Assembly (NCBI RefSeq): GCF_003194605.1
Contig: NZ_QHKY01000004.1
Location: 310,001-374,000 of the forward strand
From: Nocardioides gilvus
Lineage (GTDB): Bacteria > Actinomycetota > Actinomycetes > Propionibacteriales > Nocardioidaceae
DNA: 64,000 nucleotides
Direction: 5' to 3'
Below are positions 49,680 through 57,001 of this stretch, in pieces (position 1 is the stretch's first letter; the number at the start of each line of letters is the position of its first letter). The notes beneath the pieces were generated by a model that was given only the letters and a program-made list of their open reading frames with translations, did no database searches and was not told the DNA's origin. The position numbers were made by a program, and so were the translations under genes.

Positions 49680-50551
49680 CGGTCGGACTCCACCAGGTCG
49701 AGCACCACACCGACAGGACCGCGTACGCCCCCGTCGACGAGGGCTTCTCCGCCTGCGGCCAGCAGCGCGGCCCGGGTGGTTGCAACGTCCGTGCAGGCGA
49801 AGACCAGCCGCTGGATGCCGAGCGGGGAGCCGCTCAGGTCCCGGGTGGGCGCGCCGCTGAAGGACATGATCTCGAAGCGGGCGGGGAGGTGTTCGCTGCC
49901 CCCCAGGAAGGCGAGCCGCAGGGTGGCGCCGACCGGCATGCCGGTGAGCTCCTCGAAGTCGGCGCCGGCCATCTCACCGTCGAAGACGGTCTCGAGCCCT
50001 CCGGCCGTGAAGAAGGCGAGCGCTGCGTCGTGGTCCTCCACGACGAGCACGGCGGTGTGGAGCTCGGAGTGGAGACGCTCCGCATTTCCCGCGTACGCAG
50101 CACTGGGGCGGTGCGCACCCGTGACGGCCCGCGGGACGGTGAACCAGACGTCGTCCGGACCTCCTGCCACGATCTCCGAGAGCGAGGCAGCTCCGTAGGG
50201 ATAGGTGACCGGGCGTCGCGGTCGACCGCCGGCTGCCGCCACCGCGTCGTAGGTGTCCTCGAGGTCGCGGCTGTAGATCCCGAGGAGACGAGCCCCGAGG
50301 TCCCAGACCTCGGCGCGCTCAGCGGCAGCGTCCTGAGGGTCAGTGCCCTCAGCAGCAGGGCCCCCAGCAGCAGGGCCCCCAGCAGCAGGGACCAACCGCA
50401 ATCGTCCGGACGGGGCGCCGCCCGCCGCGAGCAGCACGCCCCGTGCGGAGCGCTCCACCACGTCGAAGCCGAAGGCGTCTGCGTAGAAGCGAGTCGTTGC
50501 CGCAACGTCGCGGCAGGCCACGACGACCTCGCGGATGCAGATCAAGGACAT
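49676..50551 (-). CDS. Two-module VOC protein with an in-frame 15-base repeat
   Basis: 291 residues from ATG 50551. Module 1 opens IREVVVACRDVAATTRFY and module 2 opens LHTAVLVVEDHDAALAFF. No canonical first-strand His is visible. Residues about 55-68 (PAAGGPAAGGPAAEG) are encoded by a tandem 15-base repeat at 50351-50390, likely a linker insertion. It heads the VOC-FAD-VOC-FAD operon; IclR-type boxes lie upstream at 50617. Confidence 0.8.
   Translation of the reverse strand: MSLICIREVVVACRDVAATTRFYADAFGFDVVERSARGVLLAAGGAPSGRLRLVPAAGGPAAGGPAAEGTDPQDAAAERAEVWDLGARLLGIYSRDLEDTYDAVAAAGGRPRRPVTYPYGAASLSEIVAGGPDDVWFTVPRAVTGAHRPSAAYAGNAERLHSELHTAVLVVEDHDAALAFFTAGGLETVFDGEMAGADFEELTGMPVGATLRLAFLGGSEHLPARFEIMSFSGAPTRDLSGSPLGIQRLVFACTDVATTRAALLAAGGEALVDGGVRGPVGVVLDLVESDR
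50351..50390. repeat. Tandem 15-base repeat inside the VOC gene
   Basis: The unit AGCAGCAGGGCCCCC occurs twice plus a 10-base partial copy (50351-50365, 50366-50380, 50381-50390). It is in frame and encodes a Pro-Ala-Ala-Gly-Gly run. Confidence 0.85.
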
Positions 50552-50616
50552 GAGGACTCCTCCGGTAGGGCGGCATGCGAGGCAACGCAGATGACGGAGA
50601 ACAGTGTTTCATGTAG

Positions 50617-50631
50617 TGGAACACAGTTTCA
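50617..50631. promoter_or_regulatory. IclR-type box upstream of the VOC-FAD operon
   Basis: TGGAACACAGTTTCA, 66 bases before the VOC start; a weaker second copy AGAACAGTGTTTCA lies at 50598-50611. The boxes also lie about 80 bases upstream of the divergent MFS gene. Confidence 0.6.
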
Positions 50632-50713
50632 AGAGTATTCGGCACAATCTGCATCAGGAAGTGATCAGAAGCTCTTCACCTTGAATCCCGCGTAGCGTAA
50701 CGTCGTTCCAGAA

Positions 50714-52126
50714 ATGAAACGAGTCCGAATCACCCCGAGCGCCTCCACTTCGGTCTCCCCACTGGCAGCGGCCCTCATCTGCGCGCTGGGCATGGGCTGC
50801 GTCATGTACGAGCAGACCTCCCTGGTGGTGAGCGCCCCGGTCATCATCGCTGAGTTCGGTGCCGGACTCAGCGGACTGCAGTGGCTCACCGCGCTCTTTC
50901 CCCTCGTGGCCGCCAGCGCCATGCCGCTCAGTGGGCTCCTCGGGCAACGGATCGGCTCCCGGGCCACGGTGCAGTGGGGCCTGGTCGTGATCGTCGCCGG
51001 CGCGGCCCTCGCTGCGCTCGCCCCCAGCCTGGCGGTCCTGCTGGGCGCCCGAGTCATCCAAGGGGTGGGGGCCGCCCTCGTACTGCCCAACTCCGCCACC
51101 CTGTTGGGAGCCAACGTCCACGACCCGGTGCAGCGCACCAGGGCGATCGGCATCTGGATGACGGCTGGGACCAGCACCCTGCTCTTCGGTCCGCTCCTCG
51201 GCGGAACGCTGGCCGAGCACGTGGGCTGGCGGGCCACCTTCGTGGTGTGGATCCCGGTCGCGATCCTGGCGCTCATCCTCCTCCGACGCCTGGACTCCAA
51301 CCCACGCGCCACGGCCGGGCGCGTCGACCTTCTCGGTCTCCTCCTGGCCTGCACGACGTTGGCGCTGGTGGCGTGGAGCCTGATCGCCAGCGGACGCCAC
51401 GGTGCTGAGTGGCGGTGGATCTGTGCGGCCGCCGTGGCAGCCGTCCTCCTCGGTACGGCCTTCGTGTGGGTGGAGCGCCGCGTGCGCCACCCGCTCCTGG
51501 ACTTCGCCGTCTTCCGGCCGCGACGCCTGCGGATGCTGCTTCTGGCCTGCTTCACCTACAACGCCGCCATCAACGGCACCGCCATCCTCATCTCGGTGCA
51601 CTTCCAGGACCAACGCGGCCTTTCCGCCACGACCGTCGGACTGATGTTCATGGTGGCCAACCTGGGCATGCCGCTGGCCGGACTCCTGGTGCCACTGCTG
51701 CGCCGCCACCGCGACAACGTCGAACTGATGGTGGTGGGGCTGTGGGCGCTCGCGCTCGCCTACCTGTGGCTCGGAACCGGTGCCGGGTGGCACCCGGTGC
51801 TGCTCGGCGTCCCGCTGGCCCTGATCGGCCTGGGTGCCGGAGTCCTCTACTTCGTCGACACCAACACCGTGCTGGACCAGGTCAGCGGCCCGGAGACGGC
51901 CAGCACCATGGCCGCGCTCGCACTGATGCGCCAGATCGGCAGCGTGATGGGCATCGCTGCTCTGGCATCACTCGGCCAGTGGACGACGACGCTCGGGTTG
52001 AGCGCCCATCCGGCACCGCCAGCTCTCCTGATCGCCGGATCGGCCCTCGCGATCATCGCGGTGATCGGAACGCGCTGGGTCCTGCGTCGCGACCCGGGTC
52101 CCGAGGTCGGACCCACTCAGCCCTGA
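50714..52126 (+). CDS. MFS drug/acid transporter, DHA2-like
   Basis: 470 residues with about fourteen hydrophobic segments, typical of the DHA2 branch. The A motif reads GLLGQRIGSRAT after segment 2, and PNSATLLGANV in segment 4-5 resembles motif C. The ATG at 50714 has no clear ribosome site. Divergent from the VOC operon. It likely exports a product or toxic intermediate, or imports an acid. Its 3' end overlaps the convergent hydrolase gene by 10 bases. Confidence 0.88.
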   Translation: MKRVRITPSASTSVSPLAAALICALGMGCVMYEQTSLVVSAPVIIAEFGAGLSGLQWLTALFPLVAASAMPLSGLLGQRIGSRATVQWGLVVIVAGAALAALAPSLAVLLGARVIQGVGAALVLPNSATLLGANVHDPVQRTRAIGIWMTAGTSTLLFGPLLGGTLAEHVGWRATFVVWIPVAILALILLRRLDSNPRATAGRVDLLGLLLACTTLALVAWSLIASGRHGAEWRWICAAAVAAVLLGTAFVWVERRVRHPLLDFAVFRPRRLRMLLLACFTYNAAINGTAILISVHFQDQRGLSATTVGLMFMVANLGMPLAGLLVPLLRRHRDNVELMVVGLWALALAYLWLGTGAGWHPVLLGVPLALIGLGAGVLYFVDTNTVLDQVSGPETASTMAALALMRQIGSVMGIAALASLGQWTTTLGLSAHPAPPALLIAGSALAIIAVIGTRWVLRRDPGPEVGPTQP

Positions 52127-52926
52127 AGTGAATGCTCCCGGAGCAGGGCAGCCACCTCGCTCGCGCGGGTGATCATCATCTGGTGACCCCACTCAGGCAG
52201 CCGCAGGAACCGTCCTCGACGTAGCAACGACTCCGCCCTGAGGGTGGGGACCTCGAGGTCGTCGGCCGGACACAGCAGGAGCACCGGCTGCGTGACCCTC
52301 GGCAGCATCTCCGCGTGCCGGTAGTCGAACGCCGCGAGGTAGCCCCAGTGCGCACCCGCGCCGCCACGCTGCTGCTCGCCGAACTCGCGCTGTGCCAACG
52401 CGAGGGGCGTGCCCGGAGGCAGCCAGCGCACCAACTCGCTGAACTGCTCCACCAGGTGGGAGCCGTCAGGCCGTGGCGCCCGCGGGACGGCCAGCGCCTG
52501 GCGCTGCGCGAGCAACTCCTCCTCGGTGTAGACCGGCGCAGAGACCAGCGTGACCGCCCGGACCCTCTCCGGATGGCGCAGCGCCAGCTCGACTGCGATC
52601 TTGCTGCCCGTGTGATAGCCGAGGACGTCGAACTCCTCGACACCGTGGTGATCCACGACGGCCTCGATCGACTCTGCCAAGGTGGCAATGTCCACCGGCG
52701 CCAGCGGAGGGTCGGAAGCACCGAAGCCCGGCGTGTCGGGTGCCATCACGAACCGGTCGGCGCCCAGCTCGAGCAGCAGCTCGGTGTACATCCGTCCGGA
52801 CCCGGGCGAGAGGTGAAGGCAGACCAGCGGCCGCTCCCCCACCCCCGGCCGACCAGCGGTCAGGACGTGTACCTGTCCGTGCGGTCCCTCCACGTACCCC
52901 TTCGTCACGTTCACTGCCTCGTCCAT
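52117..52926 (-). CDS. Alpha/beta hydrolase with GxHTG elbow
   Basis: 269 residues, single domain. The elbow reads LGYHTGSKIAVE, with His in place of the catalytic Ser, as in both domains of the protein at 32434-34107 (GTHTGSKIALE). A likely acid (CPADDLEV) and a late His (WGHQMM) are kept. So three domains in the window share the unusual elbow, which argues for a real family function rather than chance decay. Start at ATG 52926. It lies on the same strand as the binding-protein gene at 53023, separated by 96 bases that hold a hairpin. Confidence 0.82.
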   Translation of the reverse strand: MDEAVNVTKGYVEGPHGQVHVLTAGRPGVGERPLVCLHLSPGSGRMYTELLLELGADRFVMAPDTPGFGASDPPLAPVDIATLAESIEAVVDHHGVEEFDVLGYHTGSKIAVELALRHPERVRAVTLVSAPVYTEEELLAQRQALAVPRAPRPDGSHLVEQFSELVRWLPPGTPLALAQREFGEQQRGGAGAHWGYLAAFDYRHAEMLPRVTQPVLLLCPADDLEVPTLRAESLLRRGRFLRLPEWGHQMMITRASEVAALLREHSLQG

Positions 52927-52950
52927 CCGACTTCCCTTCTCGCAGAACGC

Positions 52951-52986
52951 ACCGGGGGCGGTGCCGTTGTCGGCCCCGCCCCCGGT
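52951..52986. terminator. Stem-loop downstream of the binding-protein gene
   Basis: ACCGGGGGCGG and its complement CCGCCCCCGGT, 11-base arms, 14-base loop. It lies between the binding-protein stop (53023) and the hydrolase start (52926) on the minus strand. Confidence 0.6.
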
Positions 52987-53022
52987 TCTTCACAGGCCCT
53001 TCATCGGGGCCGTGTCACACCC

Positions 53023-54606
53023 TCACTTCACGTCGCGCAGGGTGTTCAACCAGAGCAGGGCGGACGGGGTGTAGCTCTCGCCCAACTCCTTCGACCATCC
53101 CTGGGCCGTCTGCGAGACGACGAACTGGATGTTGCCCTGCGTCTCGAGGTCACGCTCCTGGACGGCCTTCCACGCCGCAGCCTGCTCTTCCTCGCCGGCC
53201 GCCGTCATGGCGGTGCCGAGCAACTGGTCCATCTCGTCGTCCTTGAACTGGGCGAAGTTGTTCGCCGCGCTCGAGTTGAGACCGCCGTTGACATAGTCCG
53301 GCGAGAAGCCGGTCGAGGTCGACGCAGCGGCGTCGAACATGATCAGGTCGTACTCACCCGAGACCAGCGCGCCGTAGAAGCCCGCGATGTCCTGGGACTC
53401 CACGGTGGCGTCGATGCCCAGTTCCTTCAGGTTGGCCTGGAAGATCGTGGCAGCGTTGGTGACCTGCGGGTCCTTGACCGCGATGATGTTGAACTTGCGG
53501 TCCAGCTCCACGCCGGAGGAGGCCAGCAGCTCCTTGGCCTTGTCGAGGTCGGGGTCGGCGCCGAAGGCATTGCCGAGCTCCTCGTCGTGGAAGAGCGTCC
53601 CGTAGGTGAGGTACGTACTGTTCGGCCGTCCTGCACCGCCGTAGACCTGGTCCACGATCCGCTGGCGGTCGATGGCGTGGGCCAGGGCGAGACGGAAGTC
53701 GGTGTTCGACGTCGGACGGTCGGCCTTCATCGACGGGTAGGCGAAGAGTCGCGAGACGTCTTCCTCCACCACCGTGGCGTTGGCTCCCCGATCGGTCACC
53801 AGGTCCACCTGGTCGGCGGGAAGGTCCGGCACGATGTGCGTCTCACCGTTGGCCAGGCGCGCGATGCGCGAGGCGTCCTCCGGGACGAGCTTCAGGGTGA
53901 TCGTCTCGAACGGGTACGCCTCGCCGTAGTAGTCCTCGTTGCGCTCCAGCGCGATCGAATCGCCGCGCTTGAGCGAGGTCAGCTTGTAGGGCCCTGACCC
54001 GTTCTCGGTCGTCGCGTAGGTCTTGTTCGTGGCGTACTCGTCCTCGTCGGAGAGGATCGGCAGCATGGCCAACTTCCCGTCGAGGTAGGCGTACGGCTCA
54101 CTCAGGGTCAGCTCCACCGTCAGGTCGTCCAGCGCCTTGGCCTCCTCGACGTAGGTCAGACCTGAGAGCCACACCGCGCCGTTCTCGGGGTCCTGGGCGA
54201 GGTCGATGGTGTTGACCACGTCATTCGCGTCGAGCACGGTGCCGTCGTGGAAGGTGACGCCTTCGCGCACCTTGACGGTGTAGGTCAGACGGTCCTCGCT
54301 CACCTCGGGCATCTCGGCCGCAAGGTCAGGCTCCAGGGAGCCGTCCTCGTTCCACTGCAGGAGGCTGGAGTAGGTGAGGCGGTAGATGCGCTGGGCCTCG
54401 GGGACGTTGCGGTAGAACGGGTCGAGCGAGTCCGGCTCGGCCGTGACGTCGACCACCAGGTCGGTGACCGAGTTCTCCGCGCTGCCCGACCCGCCGCCGT
54501 CGTTCCCGCCGCCTCCACAGGCGGCCAACATGCTCAGACAAGCGACGGCGGCCGTGGCCACTCCCGCCCGCCGAAAACCATTCTGGCTACGCAGGGTGAA
54601 CTTCAT
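53023..54606 (-). CDS. Extracellular solute-binding lipoprotein, family 5, copy 2
   Basis: 527 residues. Signal with lipobox LAAC near residue 30, then a Gly-rich linker (GGGGNDGGGSG), and the family segment VREGVTFHDGTVLDANDVV. The gene is the second partner for the single Opp-like permease/ATPase set. The two binding proteins share VPEDASR, RGAN and AVQERDLET-like blocks and are paralogues. The upstream region contains a weak IclR-type box at 54701. Confidence 0.93.
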   Translation of the reverse strand: MKFTLRSQNGFRRAGVATAAVACLSMLAACGGGGNDGGGSGSAENSVTDLVVDVTAEPDSLDPFYRNVPEAQRIYRLTYSSLLQWNEDGSLEPDLAAEMPEVSEDRLTYTVKVREGVTFHDGTVLDANDVVNTIDLAQDPENGAVWLSGLTYVEEAKALDDLTVELTLSEPYAYLDGKLAMLPILSDEDEYATNKTYATTENGSGPYKLTSLKRGDSIALERNEDYYGEAYPFETITLKLVPEDASRIARLANGETHIVPDLPADQVDLVTDRGANATVVEEDVSRLFAYPSMKADRPTSNTDFRLALAHAIDRQRIVDQVYGGAGRPNSTYLTYGTLFHDEELGNAFGADPDLDKAKELLASSGVELDRKFNIIAVKDPQVTNAATIFQANLKELGIDATVESQDIAGFYGALVSGEYDLIMFDAAASTSTGFSPDYVNGGLNSSAANNFAQFKDDEMDQLLGTAMTAAGEEEQAAAWKAVQERDLETQGNIQFVVSQTAQGWSKELGESYTPSALLWLNTLRDVK

Positions 54607-54929
54607 GCGAGCTCCAATTCAGATGACCTCGGCGAGCTGAAACGTCTTCGGAAGCGACGATCTGTTCCACGAGGCGAAACGATGTACCGACAAGCGGTAT
54701 TCAAACTCCGTTCCGGCCCGCGGTCAAGGAAATCTGGCCGTTCCGCCGTGGGCCAACCCCGCGCCAGACTCAGAATCCGGACTGATTGCCACAATGTGAG
54801 GGCCTCGTTCCCACTTTCCGCGCAAGAATGCCGTCCTGGATGGCCCACTTGACGGACTGGTCCTCGCCGTCGTCGTATAGTTGCACCAAATCGGAATGCT
54901 GTTTCATCAACCGGAACGGGGAACTCTCG
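54607..54929. other. 323-base intergenic region between binding-protein and CoA-transferase genes
   Basis: No coding region can be supported here. It is a divergent control region. Going right it holds a weak IclR-type box (TCAAACTCCGTTCC, 54701-54714, minus strand GGAACGGAGTTTGA) for the binding-protein side, a -10-like TATAGT (54876-54881), and a good IclR-type box (54893-54906) for the CoA-transferase side. A frame open from 54786 into the CoA-transferase gene lacks a ribosome site. Confidence 0.7.
54893..54906. promoter_or_regulatory. IclR-type box upstream of the CoA-transferase operon
   Basis: GGAATGCTGTTTCA, 24 bases before the CoA-transferase start and 11 bases after a possible -10 TATAGT (54876-54881). 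Nearly identical to the box at 30707. Confidence 0.65.
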
Positions 54930-56126
54930 GTGTCAACTGGTCCTCTCTCAGGCGTCAAGGTCATCGACGCCTCCACCATTCTCGCCGGGCCGCTCGCCTG
55001 CCAGATCCTCGGCGACTACGGCGCAGAGGTCATCAAGATCGAGCACCCGACCAAGCCCGACGGCATGCGCGGACACGGGCCGGCTGTCGACGGGACCCCG
55101 ATCTGGTGGAAGGAGGTCGCTCGCAACAAGCAGACGATCGGCCTCAGTCTCTCCGCCCCCGACGGCGCTGCTCTCTTCCTGGACCTCGCCGCCACCGCCG
55201 ACGTGGTCGTGGAGAACTTCCGGCCCGGCACCCTCGAGCGTTGGGGCGTGGGACCGGAGCAGTTGCACGCGGTCAACCCCGGCCTGGTCATCGTGCGGAT
55301 CACCGGCTTCGGCCAGACCGGGCCGTACGCCTCACGCGCCGGTTTCGGCACGCTCGCGGAGTCGATGAGCGGCTTCGCGCACCTCACCGGACAGCCCGAC
55401 GGGCCGCCCACCCTGCCCGCCTTCGGCCTGGCCGACTCGATCTGCGGCATCGCCGCGTCGTCGGCCGTCTCCATGGCCCTGCTGGCTCGCGAGAAGAACG
55501 GTGGCCGGGGCCAGGTCATCGACATGGACCTGCTCTCCCCGATCATGACTGCGGTGGGCCCCGGCCCCACCGTCTACCAGCAGACCGGCGTCGTCGGGAT
55601 GCGGCACGGCAACCGCTCGACCAACAACGCTCCGCGCAACACGTACCAGACCTCCGACGGTCACTGGGTCGCGATCTCCACCAGCGCCCAGGCGATCGCG
55701 GAGCGCGTCATGGTCCTCGTCGGCCACCCCGAGGTGATCGAGGAGCCGTGGTTCGCGGCCGGCAACACCCGGGCCGAGCACACCGACCTCCTCGACGGCA
55801 TGGTCGGCAGTTGGATCGGCGCCCGGACCCGCGACGAGGTCGTCACGGCCTTCACCGACGCCGGCGCCGCGATCGCACCGATCTACTCCGCCAAGGAGAT
55901 CGTCGAGGACGAGCACGTCCGCGAGACCCAGATGCTCACCGAGGTCGACGACGTCGACTTCGGTCCCCTGCTCCAGCACAACGTGATGTGGCGGATGTCC
56001 GAGACCCCCGGGTCGATCCGCTTCACCGGACGCAAGCACGGCGAGGACACCGACGAGGTGCTCACCGGCCTAGGTGTCGACGAGACCCGACTGGCCGACC
56101 TGCGCGAGCGCAACGTCATCCGCTGA
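54930..56126 (+). CDS. CaiB/BaiF family (class III) CoA-transferase
   Basis: 398 residues from GTG 54930. The N-terminal segment GVKVIDASTILAGPLACQIL, VVENFRPGTLERWGV and the catalytic Asp in FGLADSICGIAA identify the family. It begins a five-gene plus-strand operon with a cyclase, PrpD, an imidase-like amidohydrolase and a reductase, spaced by at most 43 bases or overlapping. As in the left half, CoA transfer to a dicarboxylic acid is a plausible job. A longer in-frame start at 54786 would put the IclR box inside the gene. Confidence 0.9.
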   Translation: MSTGPLSGVKVIDASTILAGPLACQILGDYGAEVIKIEHPTKPDGMRGHGPAVDGTPIWWKEVARNKQTIGLSLSAPDGAALFLDLAATADVVVENFRPGTLERWGVGPEQLHAVNPGLVIVRITGFGQTGPYASRAGFGTLAESMSGFAHLTGQPDGPPTLPAFGLADSICGIAASSAVSMALLAREKNGGRGQVIDMDLLSPIMTAVGPGPTVYQQTGVVGMRHGNRSTNNAPRNTYQTSDGHWVAISTSAQAIAERVMVLVGHPEVIEEPWFAAGNTRAEHTDLLDGMVGSWIGARTRDEVVTAFTDAGAAIAPIYSAKEIVEDEHVRETQMLTEVDDVDFGPLLQHNVMWRMSETPGSIRFTGRKHGEDTDEVLTGLGVDETRLADLRERNVIR

Positions 56127-56169
56127 CGCCCCACCCCACCAGACTCTGCACAGACGAGAACGAGGACCG

Positions 56170-57000
56170 ATGACCAACACCACCACCACCCAGCTCCTGG
56201 CTGCGGTCGCCCAGGGCACCGAGATCTTCGACCTGGGTCGCACCCTCACCGTGGGTATGCCCCAGTCCCCCAACCACCCGGCGTACTGGCACGCGATGCC
56301 GCGACGCCACGGTGACATGACGCGGGGCGACGGCGGCTCGGCCGCCAACGACATGATCTCGATGGGCACCCACGTCGGCACCCACGTCGATGCACTGGCC
56401 CACGTCTCCCAGGACGGCAAGCTCTACGGCGACGTGGACGCGTACGAGGCCCAGGTCGGCGGCAAGTTCCTCGAGCACGGCGCCCACACGATCGAGCCGA
56501 TGGTCCGTCGCGGCGTCCTGCTCGACGTGCCCGGGACCCTCGGCGTCGAGCGCCTCGAGCCCGGCCAGGAGATCACGGTCGACGACCTCAAGGCCACGCT
56601 CGCCAAGCAGGGCACCGAGATCCGTGAGGGTGACGTGGTCCTGGTCCGCTCCGGCTGGGGCCAGCACTTCGACAACGGCGACGGCGACCTCTTCCGCGGC
56701 CTCTCCACGGGAGTGCCCGGCGTCTCCGACAGCGGCGCGACCTTCCTCGCCGACTTCGGCATCCACGCCACCGGCGCCGACACCATCGCCTACGAGCAGC
56801 TCAAGCCCGGCGCGGGTCACGGCCTCCTGCCGGCCCACCGGGTGTTGCTCGTCGAGCGCGGCATCTACATCATCGAGGCCATGGATCTCGAGGCCCTGGC
56901 CAAGGCCGGCACCCACGAGTTCCTCTTCGTGATGAGTCCGCTGAAGTTCTTCGGCGCCACCGGCTCCCCGGTCCGTCCCCTCGCGGTGGTCGGCGCCTGA
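56170..57000 (+). CDS. Cyclase-family metal hydrolase (kynurenine formamidase-like)
   Basis: 276 residues. The metal motif HxGTHxDxxxH is present as MGTHVGTHVDALAHV near residue 60. These proteins are Zn/Mn-dependent hydrolases of amide, formamide or lactone bonds, including kynurenine formamidase and isatin hydrolase. GAGGA before ATG 56170 supports the start. In this operon it could open a lactam, lactone or imide-type ring or hydrolyse its product. Followed by the PrpD gene after one base. Confidence 0.9.
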   Translation: MTNTTTTQLLAAVAQGTEIFDLGRTLTVGMPQSPNHPAYWHAMPRRHGDMTRGDGGSAANDMISMGTHVGTHVDALAHVSQDGKLYGDVDAYEAQVGGKFLEHGAHTIEPMVRRGVLLDVPGTLGVERLEPGQEITVDDLKATLAKQGTEIREGDVVLVRSGWGQHFDNGDGDLFRGLSTGVPGVSDSGATFLADFGIHATGADTIAYEQLKPGAGHGLLPAHRVLLVERGIYIIEAMDLEALAKAGTHEFLFVMSPLKFFGATGSPVRPLAVVGA

Positions 57001-57001
57001 G

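Noticed and set aside
50351-50390. CRISPR-like repeats
   Set aside because: Units are 15 bases with no spacers, and they are in frame inside a coding gene.
54786-54929. Longer N terminus of the CoA-transferase
   Set aside because: The added 48 residues are not family-like, lack a ribosome site and cover the IclR-type box; GTG 54930 gives the normal start of the family.
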